DNA of 7,434 nt from Bacteroidia bacterium (GTDB lineage: Bacteria; Bacteroidota; Bacteroidia; JAESSM01; NORP286). Below the pieces are notes generated by a model that searched no databases, was not told the DNA's origin, and saw only the letters and a list, made by a program, of their open reading frames with translations. Below are positions 1 through 5,459 of the stretch, one piece after another. Each line of letters begins with the position of its first letter. Positions within the stretch are counted from its first letter, which is position 1. The translations under genes were made by a program, and so were the position numbers. The stretch lies in the NCBI GenBank assembly GCA_016764115.1, contig JAESSM010000176.1, positions 1 to 7,434 of the forward strand. Reading direction: 5' to 3'.

Positions 1-120
1 CTTAATTTCTCCGGTTATCTCGTTAATTGGCAATTGAGGATACACCAGTTCCTCATCTTGTGCGAGAACATTTACTAGTGGGGTACTTAAAAATAAAAAT
101 ATCAGAAATAATCTAAGCAT
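1..120 (-). CDS. Partial exported protein, N-terminus only
   Basis: An open frame begins with ATG at 120 and runs 40 codons off the left edge without a stop. The N-terminus, MLRLFLIFLFLSTPLVNVLA followed by QDEE, is a clear Sec signal peptide: one Arg, a long Leu/Ile/Phe core, and a likely cleavage site after A20. There is no lipobox Cys, so the product should be a soluble periplasmic or surface protein. The start of the mature part, with LPINEITGEIK, resembles the opening of Bacteroidota DUF4468-type exported proteins (LPv...tGki.Y), but only about 20 mature residues are visible and this is a weak guess. It lies 81 bp downstream of cysQ on the same strand, so it may be read from cysQ or from its own promoter. 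A one-mismatch -7 element (TTATTTTG, read on the minus strand) sits at 148-155. Confidence 0.72.
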   Translation of the reverse strand, partial: MLRLFLIFLFLSTPLVNVLAQDEELVYPQLPINEITGEIK

Positions 121-201
121 AGATTGAAATTTCTACTTAAGCGCTTGCAAAATAAAAAATTATACATAATAATACAGAAAATATTATCCACTAACAAGTG
201 C

Positions 202-981
202 CTAGTTATTAACATTTCCGAATGCAATGAAATGAGGATTTTTCAAATTCTCTTTATTGTAAACCAGTGGTTTATCATTATCGTGTTGAATAACTGCACC
301 GCCTGCTTCATTTAATACTGCATGAGCTGCAGCGGTATCCCATTCCATAGTCGGTGCCAAGCGGGGATAGATGTGTGCTCGACCATCAGCCACCAACATG
401 AACTTTAAGGAACTTCCCATTGATATCGTATTAGGATTTTGAAATTTCCGAAGGTAATTTTCAACTTCTTCACTCATGTGAGATCTCGAGCAAACCAACG
501 TTAGGTCATGTTCATTTAATGAAAATGTTTTGGCTTTGATTTCATGTGGAGTATCATTTTCGTTTTGATAATAAGCACCTATACCTTTTTTTGCCCAATA
601 AGTAATATTTTGAGCAGGAACATGCACTACTCCCAATACAGGGTTCTGATTGTGTATTAAAGCGATGTTGACTGTAAATTCTCCGTTTTTCTTTAGGAAT
701 TCTTTGGTGCCATCGAGTGGATCAATTAACCAAAGGTATTCCCACTTCTTTCTTTCCTCATAAGAAGTTTTTTTGGTTTCTTCCGAAATAAAGGGAATTT
801 CAGGATACTTTTTCTGGAGTTGATCAAGAATAAGATCGTTTGCATTTTTATCTGCTAGAGTTAGGGGGGAATTGTCCTCCTTTTGTTCAACTTCAAAATC
901 TGTAGCGTAGATCTGCAATATTTCTTTTCCGGCTTCTTTTGAAATATTGACAATATCCTGGATATTTATTTTATCAAGCAT
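202..981 (-). CDS. cysQ: 3'(2'),5'-bisphosphate nucleotidase, CysQ family
   Basis: This 259-residue protein belongs to the FIG/inositol-monophosphatase superfamily, CysQ branch. These Mg-dependent phosphatases remove the 3' phosphate of PAP or PAPS, a by-product of sulfate assimilation and phosphopantetheine transfer. Visible motifs (numbered from the ATG at 981) are NSPLTLADK at 37-45, ISEE at 65-68, the metal-binding DPLDGTKEF at 87-95 and EWDTAAAHAV at 213-222. E67, D87, D90 and D215 are the expected metal ligands. Length is normal for the family. An in-frame TTG at 999 would add six residues, but it lies inside a good -7 promoter element and adds nothing conserved, so ATG 981 is preferred. 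No sulfate-assimilation genes are adjacent. Some family members prefer inositol phosphates; the motif set favours CysQ. The gene is divergent from the small lipoprotein gene. Confidence 0.93.
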   Translation of the reverse strand: MLDKINIQDIVNISKEAGKEILQIYATDFEVEQKEDNSPLTLADKNANDLILDQLQKKYPEIPFISEETKKTSYEERKKWEYLWLIDPLDGTKEFLKKNGEFTVNIALIHNQNPVLGVVHVPAQNITYWAKKGIGAYYQNENDTPHEIKAKTFSLNEHDLTLVCSRSHMSEEVENYLRKFQNPNTISMGSSLKFMLVADGRAHIYPRLAPTMEWDTAAAHAVLNEAGGAVIQHDNDKPLVYNKENLKNPHFIAFGNVNN

Positions 982-996
982 TAGTATTATTTTGTG

Positions 997-1004
997 CAAA
1001 TGTA
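997..1004 (-). promoter_or_regulatory. Candidate Bacteroidota -7 promoter element for cysQ
   Basis: Read on the minus strand this is TACATTTG, an exact match to the Bacteroidota -7 consensus TAnnTTTG. It ends 15 nt before the cysQ ATG at 981, which would give a leader of about ten nucleotides. I could not find a clear -33 TTG at the usual distance. An 8-mer with six fixed bases in AT-rich DNA can arise by chance, so the call rests mainly on its position. Confidence 0.45.
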
Positions 1005-1090
1005 TTTAAAAGTTAAAGAAGGTTAAAAATGAATGCCTAAAACTTTTTTGGATTATTTTTGTTAGTACATTGTCAAATAATTTTTGAAAA

Positions 1091-1408
1091 ATGAAAAAGC
1101 TTATTTCTACTCTAATTGTTGTCATTATCCTATCAGGTTGTAATTCTTCAACCAATAACTCTTTTTTGGATAGACTTTCGGTAGGTTGTGAAATGGCGTG
1201 TTCTTATCAAGGGGAATATGAAGAGGGAGATGTTATTAAGCAGCCTGAAGCGAAATTGGGTGATTTGACCAAATGCTTTGTTAGCGGAGTTGTTTTTATG
1301 GTTACTGAGGATAGTCCAATTGCGGAACACAACGGCAAAAAATATTATGCCTGCTGTCAGACTTGCTCTGATCTATTCAATGAAAACCCAGAAGAGTTTC
1401 TCTCATGA
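1091..1408 (+). CDS. Small Cys-rich lipoprotein with YHS/TRASH-like metal-binding domain
   Basis: The 105-residue product starts with MKK, a short hydrophobic stretch and the lipobox LSGC, so C17 should be lipidated by Lgt and processed by signal peptidase II. No acidic residues follow the Cys directly (NSSTNNS), which gives no sign of a surface-export signal of the SDDDD or K(D/E)2 kind. The mature part has two Cys-containing sections. The first is a C33-x3-C37 pair (GCEMACS). The C-terminal half (about 60-104) has KCFVSG, then GKKYYACCQTC and F..NPEEF. That spacing of one Cys, a GK.YY.C strand, C-x3-C and an F..(N/D)PE.F end is typical of YHS/TRASH-like small metal-binding domains. C62, C88, C89 and C92 are the likely ligands. 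The specific metal and partner are unknown; a role in metal sensing, storage or delivery in the periplasm is inference. There is no Shine-Dalgarno, only an A-rich leader. Confidence 0.8.
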   Translation: MKKLISTLIVVIILSGCNSSTNNSFLDRLSVGCEMACSYQGEYEEGDVIKQPEAKLGDLTKCFVSGVVFMVTEDSPIAEHNGKKYYACCQTCSDLFNENPEEFLS

Positions 1409-2302
1409 TCGTGGGTGATACTGAAGGATAGTATCTCTTAAATATTCCTTGTCAAGATGAGTATAGATCTCTGTTGTGGTAATGGATTCATGTCCAAGCA
1501 TTTCCTGAATAGCCCTTAAGTTAGCACCTCCTTCAATTAAATGTGAAGCAAAAGAATGCCTGAAAGTATGTGGTGAAATGTTTTTCTTTAAACCGATTTT
1601 TCTGGCAAGATCTTTAATTATAGTAAACACCATTACGCGCGATAACATTGCACCTCTTCTATTTAAAAATAGAATATCCTCATTACCAGGTTTTATGTTT
1701 AAATGAGATCGAATATTTTCTCTATAGATAGCAATTTGTTTAAGGGCTTGCTCACCAATAGGAACTAAACGCTCTTTGTCTCCTTTGCCTAGGACTTTCG
1801 AGAATCCGGCATTTACATTCAAATTACTGATCTTTAAAGTAGTCAATTCAGTAACCCGTAAACCGCAACCATAAAGAGTTTCGAGCATTGCTTTGTTTCT
1901 TTCTCCTTCGGGTTTGCTCAGATCAATATTATCAATGAGTGTTTGAACTTCTTCATAAGAAAGCACTATTGGTAGTTTTTCCCCAAGTTTTGGTGTTTCA
2001 ATGAGCTGCGTGGGATCATCAATCACCAGATCTTCCAACAACAAATATTTATAAAATGCTTTGATTCCTGATATAACCCTTGCCTGTGATCTTGCAGACA
2101 TTCCCAATTCATTTATCCACCCAATAAATTCTTCCAGATCTTGAAGTTTAATATCATTAATCGACTTATTATTATTTTGAACTTCAAGAAATTGAGTGAA
2201 TTTTTCAATATCTCTTACATAAGCATCAATGGAATTACCGGAGAGCGACCTCTCTAACTGTAAATAGTTTTTAAATCCAATAATACTTGATCTCCAATCC
2301 AT
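1403..2302 (-). CDS. xerD: Tyrosine recombinase XerD (Xer-type site-specific recombinase)
   Basis: The 299-residue length is typical of XerC/XerD. An N-terminal SAM-like core-binding domain (about 5-95, including SLSGNSIDAYVRDIEKF) precedes the catalytic domain. The full active site is visible: R149 in YGCGLRVTEL, K173 in LGKGDKERLVP, H245 and R248 in SPHTFRHSFASHL, H271 in LGHESITTTEIY, and the nucleophile Y280. Xer enzymes act as a pair at dif to resolve chromosome dimers, with FtsK activating XerD. The sequence pattern and the divergent position next to aroQ favour the chromosomal housekeeping enzyme over a phage or island integrase. XerD is chosen over XerC from overall resemblance, and the paralogue is not in the window. 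The start MDWRSS fits the family's short N-terminus. The 3' end overlaps the convergent lipoprotein gene by 6 bp. Confidence 0.93.
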   Translation of the reverse strand: MDWRSSIIGFKNYLQLERSLSGNSIDAYVRDIEKFTQFLEVQNNNKSINDIKLQDLEEFIGWINELGMSARSQARVISGIKAFYKYLLLEDLVIDDPTQLIETPKLGEKLPIVLSYEEVQTLIDNIDLSKPEGERNKAMLETLYGCGLRVTELTTLKISNLNVNAGFSKVLGKGDKERLVPIGEQALKQIAIYRENIRSHLNIKPGNEDILFLNRRGAMLSRVMVFTIIKDLARKIGLKKNISPHTFRHSFASHLIEGGANLRAIQEMLGHESITTTEIYTHLDKEYLRDTILQYHPRS

Positions 2303-2334
2303 GTATGTAAGTGCTTGGTTAAAAGTTGCAGGAA

Positions 2335-2370
2335 TAAAGTTTAAAGTTAATTTTATATCTTCAAACTTTA
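2335..2370. repeat. Inverted repeat with tandem heptamers in the xerD-aroQ divergent gap
   Basis: Arms at 2335-2346 (TAAAGTTTAAAG) and 2359-2370 (CTTCAAACTTTA) pair at 11 of 12 positions around a 12-nt spacer. The left arm begins a perfect tandem heptamer, TAAAGTT at 2335-2341 and again at 2342-2348. The right arm ends in its reverse complement, AACTTTA, at 2364-2370. The element lies in the 77-bp space between the divergent starts of xerD (2302) and aroQ (2380), so it could be an operator or part of the overlapping promoters. The AT-rich composition makes chance similarity a real possibility. I found no exact TAnnTTTG element for either gene here. Confidence 0.45.
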
Positions 2371-2379
2371 ATCATAATC

Positions 2380-2808
2380 ATGAAGCTTATAATCATTAAT
2401 GGCCCCAATTTAAACTTATTAGGAGTAAGGGAAAAGGATATATATGGAGAGGCTGATTTTGATAGTTATTTAAATGAGCTTAAAAATAAGTTTCCGGATA
2501 TAGAACTAGACTACTATCAAAGCAACGTAGAAGGAGAGATCATTAATAAATTACAAGAAGTTGGATTTTCTTACGATGGAATTATTTTAAATGCCGGAGG
2601 GTATACCAATACTTCAGTTGCTATTGCAGATACCATAGCTGCTATTACCATTTCAGTGATTGAAGTTCACATTTCCAATATTTTTGCTCGGGAAGAGTTT
2701 CGCGAAAAGTCTTTGATCTCTAAAAACTGTAAAGGAATAATTTCAGGGTTTGGGTTGGAGTCTTATCAACTTGCAGTTAGTAATTTTGTAGATTCTAAAA
2801 CTGACTAG
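2380..2808 (+). CDS. aroQ: Type II 3-dehydroquinate dehydratase
   Basis: This enzyme catalyses the trans-dehydration of 3-dehydroquinate to 3-dehydroshikimate, the third step of the shikimate pathway, in the cytoplasm. The 142 residues match the dodecameric type II family in length. Motifs in order are INGPNLNLLG (6-15), R17 and the catalytic Y22 in REKDIYG, YQSNVEGE (46-53), NAGGYTNTSVAIADTI (71-86), the catalytic H98 in IEVHISN, R105 and R108 in AREEFREKS, and GFGLESYQLA near the end. One substrate-contact position is unusual: the family normally has Y-T-H-T-S, while this protein has Asn77 where that His would be. The start is certain from alignment of the NGPNLN motif. It is transcribed away from xerD, and its last 14 bp overlap the tail of the convergent DegT-family gene. 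Confidence 0.95.
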   Translation: MKLIIINGPNLNLLGVREKDIYGEADFDSYLNELKNKFPDIELDYYQSNVEGEIINKLQEVGFSYDGIILNAGGYTNTSVAIADTIAAITISVIEVHISNIFAREEFREKSLISKNCKGIISGFGLESYQLAVSNFVDSKTD

Positions 2809-4000
2809 TAAATTCTTCAAAAGATCCTGTCAAATGCCCCAACATCTCATCTGTCATTCCATGATGGCAACCTAAAAGAATACCACCTTTCATAACTCGG
2901 TCAGCACAGGGGTATCCATTGGAACTTTCTTTTCGCTCAATATTTTTAAATCCCGGTTGTCTCAATATATTTCCAGTAAAAACTGTTCGGGTTTGAATAT
3001 TTCTTTTCTCCAAAAATATCTGCATATCTGTTCTTGAGAATGGCGTATCATCTTTTAAAGTTAGAGCATATGCCAACCATCCGGTTCTCGAATTCGGAAG
3101 TTGTTTAGGAAGTATAAACCAATCTTCATATTGTTTAAAGAATTCTTGGAGATGATCAACATTCTTAATTCGTATGTCAATATTGTTTTGCAGTTTTGTT
3201 AATTGTACTAAACCAAATGCAGCACCCATTTCAGGGGGTTCCCAATTGTATCCCAATTGTTCAAATACAAATTTTGAATCATATTGAATACCATCCATTT
3301 TAATGTTAAACCTATTTTCGATTTTTTCAGATTCAATGAATTTAGATGAACTACGTCCCCAGCTTCTTAAAAGGATAGCTTTTTCGTAAAGTTCGTCATC
3401 ATTAATGGTCATCATGCCACCGTTTCCGGCACAGTTGATCACATGCGAACCGTAAAAGCTTGTATTACTGATATCAGAACGTCCTCCACTGCTCTCCCCA
3501 TTTATTTCTGCGCCCAAAGTATCAGCTGAATCTTCAATCACCTTCAGGTTGTGTTTTTCTGCTAGATCATACAATACACTCCAATCAGGTAAATTTCCGA
3601 TAAGATTAGGAACCATCAATGCTTTTGTCTTATCTGTGATCATGTCTTCAACCTGACCGGCATTAATATTAAATGTACCATCTTCTACATCAACAAAAGC
3701 TGGAACTAACCCACTTCGAACAAGCGGAGCAACTGTTGTGCTGAAGGTAAGTGCAGGAGTTATTACTTCAGCTCCTTTTTCTAATCCTAGTAATTCAACA
3801 GCCAAATAATTGGCAGAGGAGCCTGAGTTGAGCATAACTCCGTGCTTTTTCGAAAATAGATCTGCAACTTTTCTTTCAAATTCACGAACGTGTTTACCCA
3901 TTTGGGTAGAAGTTCGTAGTACATGTACTACTGCTTCAATCTCTTCTTCACCGTGAACTGTTTTTCCGTATGGTACTTGTATGTATTTTGTTGCTTCCAT
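2795..4000 (-). CDS. DegT/DnrJ/EryC1-fold sugar enzyme with His in place of PLP lysine; probable CDP-4-keto-6-deoxyhexose 3-dehydrase
   Basis: The 401-residue protein has the fold of PLP-dependent sugar aminotransferases. Cofactor motifs are NSGSSANYLA (58-67), F86 for ring stacking in TPALTFSTT, EDSADTLGA (156-164, with D157 facing the pyridine N) and S181. In true aminotransferases the following S-F-x-x-x-K supplies the Schiff-base lysine. Here it is SFYGSH, so H186 (codon CAT) replaces it. This swap marks the PMP-dependent 3-dehydrases RfbH/E1 (CDP sugars) and ColD (GDP sugars). E1 also carries four cysteines for a [2Fe-2S] cluster, partly in a GRDCWC-like segment. Here that region reads SWGRSSSKF (213-221), and the only cysteines are C190, C365 and C378. 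A ColD-like, iron-sulfur-free dehydrase is therefore the best inference. It is the last gene of the CDP-sugar operon, 6 bp after the reductase, and overlaps aroQ tail to tail. Annotation pipelines will probably call it an aminotransferase or RfbH; transaminase activity looks unlikely. Confidence 0.88.
   Translation of the reverse strand: MEATKYIQVPYGKTVHGEEEIEAVVHVLRTSTQMGKHVREFERKVADLFSKKHGVMLNSGSSANYLAVELLGLEKGAEVITPALTFSTTVAPLVRSGLVPAFVDVEDGTFNINAGQVEDMITDKTKALMVPNLIGNLPDWSVLYDLAEKHNLKVIEDSADTLGAEINGESSGGRSDISNTSFYGSHVINCAGNGGMMTINDDELYEKAILLRSWGRSSSKFIESEKIENRFNIKMDGIQYDSKFVFEQLGYNWEPPEMGAAFGLVQLTKLQNNIDIRIKNVDHLQEFFKQYEDWFILPKQLPNSRTGWLAYALTLKDDTPFSRTDMQIFLEKRNIQTRTVFTGNILRQPGFKNIERKESSNGYPCADRVMKGGILLGCHHGMTDEMLGHLTGSFEEFTSQF
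3916..3931. repeat. 16-bp perfect palindrome inside the DegT-family gene
   Basis: GTAGTACATGTACTAC is identical to its own reverse complement. It lies in coding sequence near the 5' end of the DegT-family gene, where the codons spell part of AVVHVLRTS. It may be chance arising from repeated Val codons (GTA GTA CAT GTA). No function can be assigned. Confidence 0.35.
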
Positions 4001-4006
4001 TTTACG

Positions 4007-4888
4007 CTATTGCATTTTAAATTTTAAGTCATTTAAGAAATCATCCACATTACTAAATACAAAATCCGGGTATTCACTTAAAAACTTATCCATTTTTAGG
4101 CCTCCCTGCAAAGGTCTTGGCGCAGGCTGATTTAGTTCTTTAGTGCTAACAGGAGTTAGTTTGATCTTTGCTTTAGGAAAGTGCTTTTGAATTATTCCAG
4201 CTAGCTGGCATCGGTTTAGATAATCGGTGCTTGCGGCATTGTAAATCCCAGTTTTGTTATCATTTAATAAAACTTGAATTACCCGGGCCACGTCAAATGC
4301 ATTCACTGGTGTAGCGTATTGATCGTAGGGAAGTGTTAGCTCAATTTCTTCATCATTATAAATTTTTTCAACTATTCTTGAAACAAAGTTTTTGTTTCTT
4401 TCCTCAATCCCATAAACATTGGTTATTCTTATTACAATTGACTCCTCAATACTTTCCAGAACTTTTGTTTCTGCTTCTAACTTGTGCTTTGCATAAACAC
4501 TAATTGGGTTCACAGGTTCATCTTCAAAATATGGTCCGGATTTTCCATCAAAAACATAATCCGTAGATAGATAAACCATTTTGGCACCATACTTTTTACA
4601 CAGATCAATAGCATTTAACGTGGATTGAACGGTTTTTTGAGAACTTTCTTCTTCATTATCTTCACAATAATCAACATGGGTAAGAGCCCCACAATGAATG
4701 ATCACATCAGGGTAGAAATCATCCAGTTCATAATTACCTGGATTATCAATATTTAGTGTATCGAAATAAACTGTGTTTTCAGCTTCATAGGAGAAATAAG
4801 TTCCTAGCACTTTATTTTCTTCATCTCCAAGCAATGCCATACAATTGCTTCCGACTAAACCTGAGGCGCCTAAGATCAATATGTTCAT
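4007..4888 (-). CDS. RmlD-like extended SDR, probable CDP-4-keto-deoxyhexose reductase
   Basis: The 293-residue protein is an extended short-chain dehydrogenase of the dTDP-4-dehydrorhamnose reductase (RmlD) type. The N-terminus has the NAD(P)-binding GASGLVG (7-13). CGALTHVDYCE (66-76) is the usual segment after the Rossmann core. STDYVFDG (108-115) and Y132-x3-K136 in YAKHKLEAE form the catalytic Ser/Thr-Tyr-Lys set. The C-terminal QPAPRPLQGGLKMDKF (254-269) matches the RmlD substrate-binding end. RmlD reduces the C4 ketone of dTDP-4-keto-L-rhamnose. Since the operon begins with CDP-glucose enzymes, the substrate here is more likely a CDP-4-keto-deoxyhexose, analogous to AscF in ascarylose synthesis (inference). 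It starts 34 bp after the cupin epimerase gene and ends 6 bp before the DegT-family gene. Confidence 0.9.
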   Translation of the reverse strand: MNILILGASGLVGSNCMALLGDEENKVLGTYFSYEAENTVYFDTLNIDNPGNYELDDFYPDVIIHCGALTHVDYCEDNEEESSQKTVQSTLNAIDLCKKYGAKMVYLSTDYVFDGKSGPYFEDEPVNPISVYAKHKLEAETKVLESIEESIVIRITNVYGIEERNKNFVSRIVEKIYNDEEIELTLPYDQYATPVNAFDVARVIQVLLNDNKTGIYNAASTDYLNRCQLAGIIQKHFPKAKIKLTPVSTKELNQPAPRPLQGGLKMDKFLSEYPDFVFSNVDDFLNDLKFKMQ

Positions 4889-4922
4889 TTCTAATTATAA
4901 GTTATGAATGTCTATTTTTTGA

Positions 4923-5459
4923 TTAAAATGGGCTACTGTACTCTTTGAACAGTGTTAATGAACTGTCTCTTTCTGACAGAATTGGATTTTCAAATGGCCA
5001 GTCATATCCGAAAGAATCCCATAATATTCCGCCCTCAAAACCAGGACTATATACCGTTGAAACATTATAAACCATTGTTGCGGTTTCGCTTAATGCAGTA
5101 AATCCGTGGGCGAACCCGACCGGTATATAAAGAGCCTTTTTATTTTCTGCCGATAATTCAATGGTGAAATGCTGGCCATAGGTAGTTGATGATTTTCGTA
5201 TGTCCAAGATTACATCCAATATAGTTCCTGCTGCAGCGTACACCAATTTGTAATGTTCATGTGGAGGAATTTGGAAATGCATGCCTCTAATTACTCCTTT
5301 TTTTGAAACTGAATAATATGTTTCGTCAAAATTAAGATCAAATCCCGCTTCTTTATATTCAACTTTGTTAAATATTTTAACAAAACTTCCCCGTTCATCT
5401 GGAAAGTGAATTAGATCAATACTGATAGCTCCTTCTAATCCTGTTGGGTGTTGATTCAT
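4923..5459 (-). CDS. RmlC-family cupin, probable CDP-4-keto-deoxyhexose epimerase
   Basis: The 178-residue protein matches the dTDP-4-dehydrorhamnose 3,5-epimerase (RfbC/RmlC) family in length and motif order: DERGSFVKIF (21-30), GVIRGMHFQIPP (55-66), HYKLVYAAAG (69-78), LDVILDIR (81-88), LSAEN (102-106), IPVGFAHGF (112-120), Y131 and Y137 before EGGILW, and ILSERD (160-165). H61, with D165 as likely dyad partner, is the expected base that abstracts the proton alpha to the C4 ketone. Y131 lies 13 residues after H118, at the position of the catalytic acid. R58 and K71 fit the substrate-binding set. The enzyme therefore looks active. The neighbours imply a CDP-linked 4-ketosugar, as for the CDP-sugar 5-epimerase AscE. 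C3, C5 or double epimerisation cannot be decided by eye. Its ATG overlaps the rfbG stop as ATGA. Confidence 0.9.
   Translation of the reverse strand: MNQHPTGLEGAISIDLIHFPDERGSFVKIFNKVEYKEAGFDLNFDETYYSVSKKGVIRGMHFQIPPHEHYKLVYAAAGTILDVILDIRKSSTTYGQHFTIELSAENKKALYIPVGFAHGFTALSETATMVYNVSTVYSPGFEGGILWDSFGYDWPFENPILSERDSSLTLFKEYSSPF

Noticed and set aside
139..146. AAGCGCTT palindrome between cysQ and the partial left gene, considered as a terminator or operator
   Set aside because: It is an 8-bp self-complementary site with no loop and no adjacent T-tract in a suitable position; it is too short to call.
124..315. Plus-strand ORF of 63 codons across the cysQ tail and the gap before it
   Set aside because: Most of it is antisense to the cysQ 3' end, and the residues are low-complexity Ile/Asn/Lys typical of translated AT-rich DNA.
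982..999. TTG start at 999 for cysQ, six codons upstream of the ATG
   Set aside because: The TTG lies inside the TACATTTG promoter-like element and the extra residues (MHKIIL) match nothing conserved; ATG 981 gives the normal family start.
1012..1027. GTTAAA repeated at 10-bp spacing (1012 and 1022) upstream of cysQ
   Set aside because: Only six bases long in very AT-rich DNA; chance is the simplest explanation.
1078..1086. TAATTTTTG just before the lipoprotein start as a -7 promoter element
   Set aside because: It has one base too many for TAnnTTTG and would place the transcription start at or inside the ATG; the true promoter is not clear.
1148..1330. Minus-strand ORF of 60 codons inside the lipoprotein gene
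   Set aside because: It is a shadow of the lipoprotein frame, which has a convincing lipobox and conserved Cys pattern.
1403..2302. XerD as an integrase marking a mobile island that carries the sugar operon
   Set aside because: The sequence is of the housekeeping Xer type next to aroQ, with no attachment site, tRNA or flanking repeats, and aroQ lies between it and the operon.
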